Shown here piece by piece: positions 46,477 through 55,864 of a stretch of 64,000 nt of DNA. The notes below the pieces were generated by a model. It was not told the DNA's origin. It did not search any database and saw only the letters and a list, made by a program, of their open reading frames with translations. Both the position numbers and the translations under genes were made by a program. The first letter of the stretch is position 1, and every line of letters begins with the position of its first letter. Source of the stretch: Tectiglobus sp965215755 (lineage in GTDB: Bacteria > Pseudomonadota > Alphaproteobacteria > Rhizobiales > Hyphomicrobiaceae). Location: NCBI GenBank assembly GCA_965215755.1, contig OZ244119.1:4960001-5024000 (forward strand), given 5' to 3'.

Positions 46477-48912
46477 CTATCGGGCATCGCGCAATAAACC
46501 CGTTAAACTTGTAATCAGCAGTGATATTAGTGTTATTCCGAGTAGTCCTTGCAGTAATCCAAGCCAGTAAAGCAGCTGTCCGGTCGTCAGGGTCACGCGC
46601 GTCATAATCCTGTCCTTATCGGTGGCGCCGGTCAAAAACGCCGGCAGATTGGGAACACGGACGCTGGTGAGAGCCCTGAAGTTATCGTTTGGGTGCCAAT
46701 TGTTGCTCTGTCCCAGACTGACAATCGGCAAAAATTGATCGAGTGAATAAGCGAAGGAATTGAATCCCGGATAGAGGCGATCAAATTCCTTCTGTGCATA
46801 GGCATCGCGATTGCTGGTCACGAAGACTGTTTGATCGAAGCATCCAGGTTCTTTGCATTGATCCGCAGCCCATCCCCATATCCCGGCAAACAAAATCACG
46901 ACCAGGAAGGACCAGACGACCGTGCGCCAGGGGCTGTAGCCGAACAGCGCCGTCCAATCCAGAAAGCGGTTCTCAAATCGCCCCAGCGCCGTTGAGGCAT
47001 GTGACAACCGTTCCCGGCGGCGGCGGCCGATGGTGACCTTCTCTGCTTCCCGCGATAAGCCCTGGGCCGCCAGGCGGCTGGACAGTTGAACCCAAGGCTG
47101 CGGCCGGAAGTGTTCTGCGACATCAAAGCGTTGCTGACCATCAAGCCAAATCATCCGGCGCATACCGGCACGGTCTTCCTCGCGGTTGTGGCGATCGCCG
47201 CCCAGACCCGCTGGATTGACGAGGTGATCATAAACCAGACCATCAAGCACCAGGTGATCGATATCGCGACCGTCGCTGCTCTTATTGCGTTGCCTTACCG
47301 TCGGTGGCCAGCTCGCCGACCAGTCTTCGAGAGCACCAATATGGGCCCTCGACAAATTGACGATACCGCGCGGCCGGTCCTCGTTGCGCCTTGGCATCTG
47401 TAAGCGCCCCACTTCGGCATCGACGAGACTGACACTGATCTCATCGAACCGCGCGGCATCATCGTCCTGCCGGCCACTGGTTGCCACGGGGGGTGGTTGC
47501 GTTGCGGCGAGCCTTGCGATGGCGGCACTTCGAATGCGACTGGCATCCAGATCGCATACACCTGCAATATGCGCCTGATCCAAGACCACAGCACCTATGG
47601 TCTCAAAGCCGCTTCCGATTTCGATGTCGCGATCAAACCGAGCGCCTGATGCCAGCAAGGCTGCTCCGGCCTCGACCTTGATGGTCGCCTTGCGCAGCCG
47701 AAACTGATTGCCAATGTGGGCTCCCGGCAATCTGACCAGCCCGACCATCAGTGAGCGGGATGCGAAATAGCCGCCGCGAATGACCATGCCGTCGCCCCGC
47801 AAAGCCAGCTCACTGCCAAAAATCTTCGTATCACTCAGGCGCATCTGGCCATCGATACGGGCGCCAGGACAGCGCAATTGACCGATCAGTCGACCGTCCG
47901 TCATTTCCCAGTTACCGCCGGTGGAGATCAAATCTGCTTCAATCGCGGTTTCACCCCCATCTAAGGTTAACCGGTTGGCAACAAATAGTTTTCCTATGCG
48001 CGCACCGACGATCCGCAGCACACCACGGATGCTGGCGTCGTCGAGACAGACGCTCTTCTGGACGTCAATGCCGTCCAGGTTGATCTCGCCTGTGGGCGCT
48101 TCAATATTCATACGCATGGCTTCCAGACGCCCACCCACCCGGGCGTTTTCCATGCGCACGGAATTGTCAAAGCGGGTATCGTTCAGGAGCAGGTCACCCG
48201 CAACGGTTGCACTGTCCATCACAAGCGCAGCTCGGGTCGGTCCAGTCGCCCCGCTCCCCGGAAGTCCGCTTGCAAATTCTGCAGCTTGAGCATTCATACT
48301 CGAGCCGATCTGGCAGCGCGACAGGTCTGCGCTTCCGAGAAAGCGCCCGCCTTGCAGACTGAGTGAACCATCCACGACCAGTTCCGGTGCGTTCAGGGCA
48401 ACAAGACCATCGCCAATCTCTGATGACTGGAACGACAAGGTGTGACCGATCCTTGCGCCCGCCAATGAAATCGAGCCCTTCATCGTGCACTGCTCCAGGA
48501 GCATGCCGTTGGCGACAATGGCGCGGTCGGCGAGGACTGCCCCGGACACGTGCAACCCGCTCAATCGCACCTGTTTCAGGTTAGCATCACATAATGACAG
48601 CAAAGGTGACGCGGGGTTCTGTTCGTCGGAGCTGTGGTCATCCTCGATGGTGATGTTCGTGAGGACAAACGGCGTATCCAGTGAACAACCGTCGAGGTCG
48701 ATTCTGCCGGTGATTCTTGCATCCTGCAGCCGGATACCGAAAGTCGTCAGATCACATAACGCACCGCGGCCGAAGGCAATCGCCCGCAGAATACTGGCCC
48801 TGATTGGCGCACCGCTGAGTTGTGCCGTCTCACCAGCAGACAGAGCTGTAACCAGCTGCCGCTCTGCGTCTGACAACTCCAGTTTATGTCGATGGTTTGT
48901 TTGCTCGGGCAT
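46477..48912 (-). CDS. Beta-helix repeat membrane protein
   Basis: The product from ATG 48912 is 811 residues. About 570 residues consist of short repeated strands of the type ITGRIDLDGCSL, GSISLAGARIG, GSADLSRCQIG, a right-handed beta-helix pattern related to pentapeptide/bactofilin-like repeats. The last 150 residues hold two membrane helices (VVWSFLVVILFAGIWGWAA and LLQGLLGITLISLLITSL) with a loop containing CKEPGC between. Proteins of this layout are sometimes labelled membrane-associated oxidoreductase, without visible cofactor motifs here. The large soluble domain should be cytoplasmic, as there is no signal peptide. Confidence 0.75.
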   Translation of the reverse strand: MPEQTNHRHKLELSDAERQLVTALSAGETAQLSGAPIRASILRAIAFGRGALCDLTTFGIRLQDARITGRIDLDGCSLDTPFVLTNITIEDDHSSDEQNPASPLLSLCDANLKQVRLSGLHVSGAVLADRAIVANGMLLEQCTMKGSISLAGARIGHTLSFQSSEIGDGLVALNAPELVVDGSLSLQGGRFLGSADLSRCQIGSSMNAQAAEFASGLPGSGATGPTRAALVMDSATVAGDLLLNDTRFDNSVRMENARVGGRLEAMRMNIEAPTGEINLDGIDVQKSVCLDDASIRGVLRIVGARIGKLFVANRLTLDGGETAIEADLISTGGNWEMTDGRLIGQLRCPGARIDGQMRLSDTKIFGSELALRGDGMVIRGGYFASRSLMVGLVRLPGAHIGNQFRLRKATIKVEAGAALLASGARFDRDIEIGSGFETIGAVVLDQAHIAGVCDLDASRIRSAAIARLAATQPPPVATSGRQDDDAARFDEISVSLVDAEVGRLQMPRRNEDRPRGIVNLSRAHIGALEDWSASWPPTVRQRNKSSDGRDIDHLVLDGLVYDHLVNPAGLGGDRHNREEDRAGMRRMIWLDGQQRFDVAEHFRPQPWVQLSSRLAAQGLSREAEKVTIGRRRRERLSHASTALGRFENRFLDWTALFGYSPWRTVVWSFLVVILFAGIWGWAADQCKEPGCFDQTVFVTSNRDAYAQKEFDRLYPGFNSFAYSLDQFLPIVSLGQSNNWHPNDNFRALTSVRVPNLPAFLTGATDKDRIMTRVTLTTGQLLYWLGLLQGLLGITLISLLITSLTGLLRDAR

Positions 48913-48936
48913 TTTCTCAATCTGGCAATTTCTCAA

Positions 48937-49276
48937 GTCGCCCTGCTACCTATCCTTAAAACGCCGTTCGCAAAAGGCAGTTTGAATTTGGACACTGATG
49001 GATTTTCACCTAATCACGCAAGCAACGCTGTGGTTTCTCAAGCGATTCCACTGTTTGGGCGCGGTCGTGCCCCATTCCGTCGTCAATTGACCAATAGAAA
49101 CAGATTTATTGAGGTTTATCGGCAGGATCCGCGCCCCGTATAGCTCCGCTGGAGGCCCAGTCTCTATGCGCCGTCGACATACCCGGTGAACATTCGATGA
49201 CGGGCATTTTCGTCATTTCGGGGTTGTGTGCTAATGGGGAGCGAAAAATTGGTCCGCGTCATGGGAGGCTCGGCAA
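48937..49276. other. Intergenic region between divergent genes
   Basis: About 340 bp between the beta-helix gene and the DUF3754-type gene. Promoters are expected; no RNA gene, repeat or hairpin stands out. Confidence 0.4.
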
Positions 49277-50821
49277 ATGTCAACAGATACGACGATCGCG
49301 CGGTCGGATCAGGATCCGATCAGCTCTGAGAACCCAGCGCATATGGATCAGCAAACACCGACAGCACCAACGCAGGCCGGTGGTCACGCACCGCAGCCAT
49401 CAACTGTCCAATTAGGCATCGACCCTGACGAGCCGGTTATGCCGTCGGACGACTCGGTGCCGCGGGAAACATTCATCCCTGTAACGAAATTCGCGTTGCT
49501 GGATCGCTTGACCCGGCCACAGGCCTGGGAGGCTGGGGAGGCAACGGACGCGCGGCGCTTTTTCCGCTACCTCGCCTATTGGCGCCAGCAGCAATATAAC
49601 ACCGCCGTTATGCAGCTCGACCATGCCTACGAGCCATTCAGCCCCGATAGTGATCTGCTGATGACGCGTCAGTACACCGACGGGGAGCGCGCTGCGATGC
49701 AGAAGCGTGTTGGCGCCGGCATGAGGCACCTGCTGCAGCAGGCCAATTACTCCTGCATCGACCGCAGTGAAGTTGAACTTATCCTAACAAGCGACAGCCA
49801 CTACGGCCTCGACTTTGACGTTGATCTCGATGCTTTTGAGGAACTTGAGATTTTCTACCGGGGCGCTTCAACCAAGAAGGATCAGAAACGGACTTTCCGG
49901 AAATTCTTTCGCAAGGAGGAGTTCGATGTTCCGATCTTCCAGCGCCTCTTCATCTTGTTCAAACTGAAGTCAGAAGAACAGCGCATTGAAGAGTACATGC
50001 GGACGCGGACGGTTCCGCGCAAGAAAGCTGAGAAGGCGATCCGCAATGCCAGCAAGCATATTCCGGAAGGTGTCAGTCGCGACTTGATCTACATGAAGCT
50101 GTTCAAGAACATGCCTCGTGCAGATGTCGAGATGATCTTCCCGAATACCAAGGTCAAATTCCGGCTGCTCGACAAGATCAAGCTTGGTGTGACCGGTGGT
50201 GGCGCCATCGGCATGGGTCTGATCGGGACAGTTGGCAAGTTCCTCGCAGGCGGCCTCGCGCTGTTGTCCAATCCGATCGCACTGGCTGCTGCTTTGTTCG
50301 GCCTTGGTGGGGTGCTGTTCCGTCAGGTCATGGGCTTCTTTAATACCCGGCAACGCTACATGGTCGTCATGGCGCAGAACCTTTATTTCCATGCGCTCGC
50401 AGACAATCGCGGTTGCATGATTACGCTGGCTGATCGCGCTGCTGAAGAAGACGTCAAGGAAGAGATGCTGCTCTATAGCGTCCTCGCGAAAGAGACTGTC
50501 CGGCGGCAGGATCTCAAGTCCGTGGATGAAGCTGTCGAGCAGTATCTTTGCTCTGCCTTTGGCATCATGGTCGACTTCGATCTCGACGACGCGCTACAGC
50601 GATTGATGGCAGACGGTGTCGTGACGGAGCAGCCCGATGGTACGCTCTATGCGCTCCCACCCAAGCAGGCTGGTGAGCATATCGATAACATGTGGGATGT
50701 CTTACTTGACAATCTGCCGGACGGCGTTCTGCTCGAAGGTGTTGAGTTTGAAGGCGAGTCGGGCGGCAGCCTGCAAGGTCCGGAATCGCAACCACGTGAA
50801 GTCAACGTCGAGACCGTATGA
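49277..50821 (+). CDS. DUF3754/TMEM143-like membrane protein
   Basis: The 514-residue protein has a disordered N-terminal 65 residues, then a soluble domain with ETFIPVTKFALLDRL and the family's hallmark LIYMKLFKNMPRADVEMIFP followed by VKFRLLDKIKLG. Two membrane helices lie at about residues 300-350 (GAIGMGLIGTVGKFLAGGLA and IALAAALFGLGGVLFRQ). The final 130 residues resemble a winged-helix-like region (AVEQYLCSAFGIMVDFDLDDALQRL). The function is unknown. Its stop overlaps the prmA start (ATGA at 50818), indicating translational coupling. Confidence 0.82.
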   Translation: MSTDTTIARSDQDPISSENPAHMDQQTPTAPTQAGGHAPQPSTVQLGIDPDEPVMPSDDSVPRETFIPVTKFALLDRLTRPQAWEAGEATDARRFFRYLAYWRQQQYNTAVMQLDHAYEPFSPDSDLLMTRQYTDGERAAMQKRVGAGMRHLLQQANYSCIDRSEVELILTSDSHYGLDFDVDLDAFEELEIFYRGASTKKDQKRTFRKFFRKEEFDVPIFQRLFILFKLKSEEQRIEEYMRTRTVPRKKAEKAIRNASKHIPEGVSRDLIYMKLFKNMPRADVEMIFPNTKVKFRLLDKIKLGVTGGGAIGMGLIGTVGKFLAGGLALLSNPIALAAALFGLGGVLFRQVMGFFNTRQRYMVVMAQNLYFHALADNRGCMITLADRAAEEDVKEEMLLYSVLAKETVRRQDLKSVDEAVEQYLCSAFGIMVDFDLDDALQRLMADGVVTEQPDGTLYALPPKQAGEHIDNMWDVLLDNLPDGVLLEGVEFEGESGGSLQGPESQPREVNVETV

Positions 50822-51711
50822 CCGGGCACAAGGTTACCATCACGATTGAGGATCGCGGCACAGCCCATGCCATCGCCGCGGTGCTCGAAGAGGCTGTTAC
50901 TTCGCCACCGGATGCAATGTCGATTTTCGAAGACGGCAGGCAGTGGACAATCTCGGCACATTACGAATTCGCAGCGCCCGACCCGGATGAATTGTCCAGG
51001 CAGATTGGTGACATCCTCCAGATTGTACCACCGGCAGCCAGTGCTGAGGCCGTGCCCGACCTCAATTGGGTTGCCATATCGCAATCTGCGCTGCCACCCG
51101 TCTATGCCGGGCGCTTCACAATCTATGGCGATCACGACCGCGACAAAGTCCAACAAGGCCCAAACTCAATCCTGATCAATGCCGGTGAAGCGTTCGGCAC
51201 AGCGCATCACGCGACGACCTACGGGTGTCTGCTTGCGCTCGATCGGGTCACCCGTCGAAGCTCATTTGGCAATGTCCTCGATCTCGGGACAGGCTCAGGT
51301 GTGTTGGCGCTCGCCGTTCGAGCTGCTCAACCTCGAGCCCACATTATTGCGACCGACATTGACGAACAATCAGTGATCGTTGCTGCTGATAATGCGACCC
51401 TCAACGGACGGGGGCGCTATAGTCATGCAGCTATTGACTACCGGACAGCAGATGGACTGCGCGACAACGGTATTGGCCGTTACGGACCTTTTGATCTTGT
51501 GATCGCCAATATCCTGGCGGGGCCATTGATGCGGCTGGCGCCGGACATTGCCCGAGCCAACCAACAGGGCGGCACACTCATACTCTCCGGCATCCTGATT
51601 GAGCAAGCGGCCGCGATCATCGCGCGCTATCGCTCACTTGGCTACGTCATGCAATCACATACCCGCATCGAAGGTTGGTCAACGCTCGTCATGACCAAGG
51701 CCGAGACGTAG
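50818..51711 (+). CDS. prmA: Ribosomal protein L11 methyltransferase
   Basis: The 297-residue protein has an N-terminal substrate-recognition domain and a Rossmann methyltransferase domain. NSILINAGEAFGTAHHATTY precedes VLDLGTGSGVLALAV (SAM binding), IIATDIDEQSV and the catalytic FDLVIANILAGPL (NxxxxxL, PrmA-type). It trimethylates L11 on several Lys residues and the N-terminus. It overlaps the DUF3754-type gene by 4 bp and converges with the acyl-CoA dehydrogenase gene. Confidence 0.93.
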   Translation: MTGHKVTITIEDRGTAHAIAAVLEEAVTSPPDAMSIFEDGRQWTISAHYEFAAPDPDELSRQIGDILQIVPPAASAEAVPDLNWVAISQSALPPVYAGRFTIYGDHDRDKVQQGPNSILINAGEAFGTAHHATTYGCLLALDRVTRRSSFGNVLDLGTGSGVLALAVRAAQPRAHIIATDIDEQSVIVAADNATLNGRGRYSHAAIDYRTADGLRDNGIGRYGPFDLVIANILAGPLMRLAPDIARANQQGGTLILSGILIEQAAAIIARYRSLGYVMQSHTRIEGWSTLVMTKAET

Positions 51712-51749
51712 ATCGCCCTGGCAGCAGAACTCACGCAAAGCATTGTGCT

Positions 51750-52916
51750 TTACCCATACTTGCGCAGCGTCCGGCGGGCGATGACCATCTGGTGGACCTC
51801 GGTCGGCCCCTCATAGATCCGCGCGAGACGAACGCGCTGAGACATGATCGCAAAAGGCAGCTCGCGGGTCATCCCCATGGCGCCGAAACTCTGCATGGCG
51901 TGGTCGATGGTCTCCTGCGCCATATCGAGTGAGAAGACTTTGATCATGGACGCTTCGGTGCGTACGTCTTCGCCCTGATCTGTCTTGCGCGCGGCATCCA
52001 TCACCATCAAGCGGGTTGCATGAATTCTCGTTGCGGCATCAGCAATCCACCACTGAATCGCCTGGCGGTCTGCTAGCTTGGTGCCGAACGTTTCGCGTTG
52101 CTGGACGTGTTCACACATCATCTTCAATGCGCGTTCCGCCATGCCGACGGCCATCGCCCCCATCTCCAAGCGGCGCACGGTTAGGCGTTTCTGCATTGGT
52201 GCGAAACCCTGACCGACCTCGCCCAGGACCTGGCTGTCCTTCAGTCTCAGATTGTCCAGGATCAATTCATATGTGCGGGCTCCGGCAAGCATCGGGATCT
52301 CACGCTCAATTGTAAAACCGGGCGTTCCTTTGTCGACAATAAATGCCGTGATGCCACCGCGTGCCCCCTTGTCCGGATCCGTCACCGCCATCAGAATCAT
52401 GAAGTCCGAATTCGGGACGCGAGACACCCAGATCTTGCGCCCGTTAATGACCCATTCGTCGCCCTCGCGAACAGCTCGCGTCTTCATGTTGGCCGGATCA
52501 CCACCGGCACCGGGCTCCGAGATGCCGATGCAGGACGTCATTTCGCCCTTGGCATAGGGCTCCATGTACTTCTTCTTTTGCTCCGGCGTTGCGACAGCCA
52601 TCAGCATGTGGAGGTTGGGCGAGTCGGGTGGGAAAAAGAATGGTGTGATGGTGCTCTTCAGTTTTTCCTGAATGCCCAGCATCACGGGCGTCGGCAAATT
52701 GGCACCGCCGACTTCTTCCGGTGCATCCAAAGCCCAAAGGCCTAGTTCTTTACACTTAGCGAGGAGCGGTTCTTCTTCTTCGGGCAAAAGGGCAACCGGC
52801 TCGCCCCTTGCCTCACGCTCCATCACCGCCTTTTCAAGCGGCATAAGTTCGTTGTCGACAAAACTGCTCACGAGATCGAGCAGCATCTGTTCTTCTTCAG
52901 CGAATTGATCGAGCAT
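51750..52916 (-). CDS. Acyl-CoA dehydrogenase
   Basis: From ATG 52916 the protein is 388 residues (the frame extends to 52961). It has the full ACAD layout: CIGISEPGAGGDPANM and WVINGRKIWVSR for FAD/substrate binding, the middle beta domain, and the C-terminal FGAMGMTRELPFA with RLARIYEGPTEVHQMVIARR, where the glutamate of EGPTEVH is the likely catalytic base in this subgroup. It should oxidise an acyl-CoA to the 2,3-enoyl-CoA, passing electrons to ETF. Chain preference is not readable. It converges with prmA. Confidence 0.93.
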   Translation of the reverse strand: MLDQFAEEEQMLLDLVSSFVDNELMPLEKAVMEREARGEPVALLPEEEEPLLAKCKELGLWALDAPEEVGGANLPTPVMLGIQEKLKSTITPFFFPPDSPNLHMLMAVATPEQKKKYMEPYAKGEMTSCIGISEPGAGGDPANMKTRAVREGDEWVINGRKIWVSRVPNSDFMILMAVTDPDKGARGGITAFIVDKGTPGFTIEREIPMLAGARTYELILDNLRLKDSQVLGEVGQGFAPMQKRLTVRRLEMGAMAVGMAERALKMMCEHVQQRETFGTKLADRQAIQWWIADAATRIHATRLMVMDAARKTDQGEDVRTEASMIKVFSLDMAQETIDHAMQSFGAMGMTRELPFAIMSQRVRLARIYEGPTEVHQMVIARRTLRKYG

Positions 52917-53076
52917 GGTTGGTTGTCCCCTGCGATGCGTCCGGGTCGGACGCAATATCACTCTTGCAGGGAACGTGGCACACAGGTGACCGGATTGGAA
53001 CGCTGTGCAACCGATGATCAGGCTTGACGCTGGAATATCATCATGCCGCTCAAATGAACGGTCAGCACCCCATGGC

Positions 53077-53117
53077 CAAAAACAAAACGGGCCCAGCTGG
53101 TAAGCCAGCCAGACCCG
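53077..53117 (-). terminator. Intrinsic terminator after the DUF1127 gene
   Basis: On the minus strand a 13-bp stem (53117-53105 with 53100-53088, three G-U pairs) closes a CTTA loop and is followed by TTTTGTTTTTGG. It lies 55 bp after the stop of the DUF1127 gene. Confidence 0.85.
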
Positions 53118-53172
53118 CTTCGTGCGCGTGAACTCAAATTCAAGCTATTAGGATAGTCCTAACGCTTGCGGC

Positions 53173-53418
53173 TCAATTGGCTTCGTAAGTTGGAAGGACA
53201 CCGGTTACGCGTAGGGTGCGGATTTCGGCGTCATCAAAGCCAATGTTCTTCAGCTGAGCGTCTGGCATACCGGCAAGGTGCTGGGAAACGCGCAGGCGCG
53301 CTTCTTTTTCGCGAGCCATAACGAAACCGCGGAAGAATCGGCTCCAGAAGCCGTCTTTCTCAGCAGCCTGTGACGGTGCGAATTCGTAATTGCCGTAACC
53401 GATTGTTTGAGTGCTCAT
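53173..53418 (-). CDS. DUF1127 domain protein
   Basis: From ATG 53418 (GGAGATGATC upstream) the protein is 81 residues. The C-terminal half, REKEARLRVSQHLAGMPD followed by AQLKNIGFDDAEIRTL, is the DUF1127 motif; small proteins of this family in alphaproteobacteria are RNA-interacting and affect phosphate, motility or stress traits. The N-terminal 40 residues are not conserved in families I know. A strong intrinsic terminator follows, suggesting a monocistronic, well-expressed transcript. Confidence 0.9.
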   Translation of the reverse strand: MSTQTIGYGNYEFAPSQAAEKDGFWSRFFRGFVMAREKEARLRVSQHLAGMPDAQLKNIGFDDAEIRTLRVTGVLPTYEAN

Positions 53419-53668
53419 GATCATCTCCACTCGTTCAAACATTATTTTTCATTCGTGCTCATAAAGCCGGTAATTTTTTTGTTTCCGGCTGTTGGGATGT
53501 AGGTAGTGCGGTTTGCGGCGGTGCGGTAGGGCGAATGATGCATCGCAGCATTGCGGTTGATGCATGAAGTGCTATTGCGTCGCAGGGACAGCCACGATCG
53601 TGTAAAAGATCCGTCAAATTTGCATTCATGCCGGCACATTCGATGCCAAACCTTACCGCGGGGTAACC

Positions 53669-55486
53669 ATGTTTCAGAGTTTCGAGACGACCAGTGCAAC
53701 TGAAGCTGTTCCTGAAAGACTGGCGAAGCTTCGGGAATTGCTGGCAAAATCGCAGCTTGATGGCTTCCTGGTTCCACGCGGTGACGAACATCGCGGTGAA
53801 TATGTTGCCCCATCATCAGAACGCCTGGCCTGGCTCACCGGCTTCACAGGCTCCGCTGGCTTCGCCGTTATTACATTGCAAAAGGCCGCCCTCTTTGTAG
53901 ATGGCCGCTACACCGTGCAGGCGCGCACGCAGACGCCCGGTCACTTATTCGAGTTTCGTGCGATCCCAGGCAACACATCGAGCGACTGGCTGATCGAGGT
54001 CGTGGGTCAACGTGGTGCCGTCATTGGTTACGATCCCTGGTTGCACTCCATCGCCGAGATTGAACGCGCCACAAATCAACTTGCCAAGCACGGCGTTCGC
54101 CTGAAGGCCACGTCACGCAACCCGATCGATCGAGTCTGGGGCAAGGATCGCCCCGCACCGCCACTCGAGCCGGTCATTGTTCATCCAGATTCGCTAGCCG
54201 GTGAAACGGCAGACGAAAAGATCAAGCGGCTACAGCAGGAACTGGTTGCTACCGGGCAGGATGCGGCCGTACTCACCGCTCCTGATTCCATATGTTGGCT
54301 TTTGAACATTCGCGGCAGCGATGTCGCCCACAATCCTGTTGCGTTGTGCTTTGCCATTCTCCCAGCCAAAGGCAAGGTCGAGCTGTTTGTTGCACCAGAA
54401 AAACTCGATGCCGCAACCAAGGCGCATCTCAAACCTTCGGCACGGCTGTTCGGCCCTGACGATTTCAAGGCACGACTGGTGGCGTTGAAAGAAGCAGCGA
54501 AGACCGTTCGGGTGCATCGTGAAACATGTCCGGTTTGGATAGGCCGTCAACTCGGTGGACAGAAAACAATCGTCGATGGCAGCGACCTCTGCCTGTTGCC
54601 AAAAGCCATCAAGAACAAAGTTGAGATCCGCGGGATGCGGACGGCTCACAAGCGTGATGCCATCGCGATGTGCCAGTTTCTGGCCTGGCTCGACAGAGAG
54701 GCTCCGAAAGGGAACGTCGATGAAATCTCTGCCGCGAAACACCTGGAAGGCCTTCGAGCTCGCACCAACAAATTGAAGGAGATCAGCTTTGATACAATCT
54801 CTGGAAGCGGCCCCAATGGCGCCATTGTGCACTACCGGGTCACGACAGAGACCAACCGCAAGCTTGGCAAAGGCGAGCTTTATCTGGTCGACTCAGGCGC
54901 TCAATATTCTGATGGCACGACCGATATCACGCGTACCGTTTCGGTTGGCAAACCAACTGAGGAGATGCGGGACCGGTTTACGCGCGTCTTAAAGGGACAC
55001 ATCTCGCTCGCTACAGCACATTTCCCTGAGGGCTCGCGCGGTGTCGATCTGGACCCATTCGCGCGGCGTGCGCTGTGGGATGCTGGTCTCGACTTCGATC
55101 ACGGAACCGGCCATGGCGTCGGCAGCTACCTCTCCGTGCACGAGGGGCCACAGTCGATTTCAAAGCGCGGCATGGTTGAGCTCAAGCCGGGAATGATCAT
55201 TTCCAATGAGCCCGGCTTCTACCGCGAAGGTGTGTTCGGCATTCGCATTGAAAACCTTGTGCTCGTGCAGGCTGCCAGGAAGCCTGCCGGCGGAGACCGT
55301 GCCATGCTGTCATTTGAAACGCTGACGTTCGCGCCGATCGATCGTCGGCTTGTTGACGTGAAGCTGCTGACCCAGGCCGAGCGCGACTGGTTGAATGCTT
55401 ATCACCGTCGGGTCCTTGACGAGGTTGGTCCGCGGCTTGACGGAGATGACCGCGCCTGGTTGGAGAGCGCATGTCGGGCACTTTGA
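53669..55486 (+). CDS. pepP: Xaa-Pro aminopeptidase (M24B family)
   Basis: The 605-residue protein has two creatinase-like N-terminal domains and a C-terminal pita-bread metallopeptidase domain. Metal ligands are visible in VDSGAQYSDGTTDITRT (two Asp), GHGVGSYLSVHEGP (His), SNEPGFYREG (Glu) and IRIENLVLV (Glu). A final segment (LSFETLTFAPIDRRLVD, later WLNAYHRRV) matches the M24 C-terminal extension of the long APP1/XPNPEP1-like enzymes. It removes N-terminal residues preceding proline, in the cytosol; there is no signal peptide. Confidence 0.95.
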   Translation: MFQSFETTSATEAVPERLAKLRELLAKSQLDGFLVPRGDEHRGEYVAPSSERLAWLTGFTGSAGFAVITLQKAALFVDGRYTVQARTQTPGHLFEFRAIPGNTSSDWLIEVVGQRGAVIGYDPWLHSIAEIERATNQLAKHGVRLKATSRNPIDRVWGKDRPAPPLEPVIVHPDSLAGETADEKIKRLQQELVATGQDAAVLTAPDSICWLLNIRGSDVAHNPVALCFAILPAKGKVELFVAPEKLDAATKAHLKPSARLFGPDDFKARLVALKEAAKTVRVHRETCPVWIGRQLGGQKTIVDGSDLCLLPKAIKNKVEIRGMRTAHKRDAIAMCQFLAWLDREAPKGNVDEISAAKHLEGLRARTNKLKEISFDTISGSGPNGAIVHYRVTTETNRKLGKGELYLVDSGAQYSDGTTDITRTVSVGKPTEEMRDRFTRVLKGHISLATAHFPEGSRGVDLDPFARRALWDAGLDFDHGTGHGVGSYLSVHEGPQSISKRGMVELKPGMIISNEPGFYREGVFGIRIENLVLVQAARKPAGGDRAMLSFETLTFAPIDRRLVDVKLLTQAERDWLNAYHRRVLDEVGPRLDGDDRAWLESACRAL

Positions 55487-55540
55487 GTTGCAACTTCGGT
55501 TCTGCAATTGGGACCTGTGAGCGACACCTGCAGTTAGGGA

Positions 55541-55798
55541 TCAATCGCGAACGCGTTCACTCTCACCGTTCGGTCCGATGACATAGACCTTGTCCTGGAT
55601 GCCATCCTGCCCACCTGAGGACGCTGTTGGTTGCTGCTTTTCAAGTCTGACAAGTTCGCGCCTTGCAGCTCGAACGGCAGCTTCCCGCGTGCGGTAACGC
55701 CCGGGTATCGCGTAGCTGTGGCCGGCAAACGTATCCCACCCTTGCAGAACCCACTGACCACGGAATTGGTCCCACCAGTCTGCAATCGATTTAATCAT
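55541..55798 (-). CDS. Small conserved hypothetical protein
   Basis: The 85-residue soluble protein reads MIKSIADWWDQFRGQWVLQG and continues WDTFAGHSYAIPGRYRTREA, then a basic helix (VRAARRELVRLEKQQ) and DKVYVIGPNGES. Two Trp-rich segments and the VYVIGPNG end suggest a compact fold rather than random coding. I do not recognise a named family. An overlapping frame at 55534-55785 is less convincing. Confidence 0.55.
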   Translation of the reverse strand: MIKSIADWWDQFRGQWVLQGWDTFAGHSYAIPGRYRTREAAVRAARRELVRLEKQQPTASSGGQDGIQDKVYVIGPNGESERVRD

Positions 55799-55814
55799 AA
55801 GTTCCCATCAAGAC

Positions 55815-55843
55815 GGCCTCGCCCACAGCTTGTGGACGAGGCC
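55815..55843 (-). terminator. Strong hairpin after rtcB
   Basis: GGCCTCG (55815-55821) pairs with CGAGGCC (55837-55843), and CCACA/TGTGG inside extends the stem past one mismatch. It is 21 bp beyond the rtcB stop. No T-run follows on the minus strand. Confidence 0.55.
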
Positions 55844-55864
55844 AGACCTTTCCCTTCGACAATA

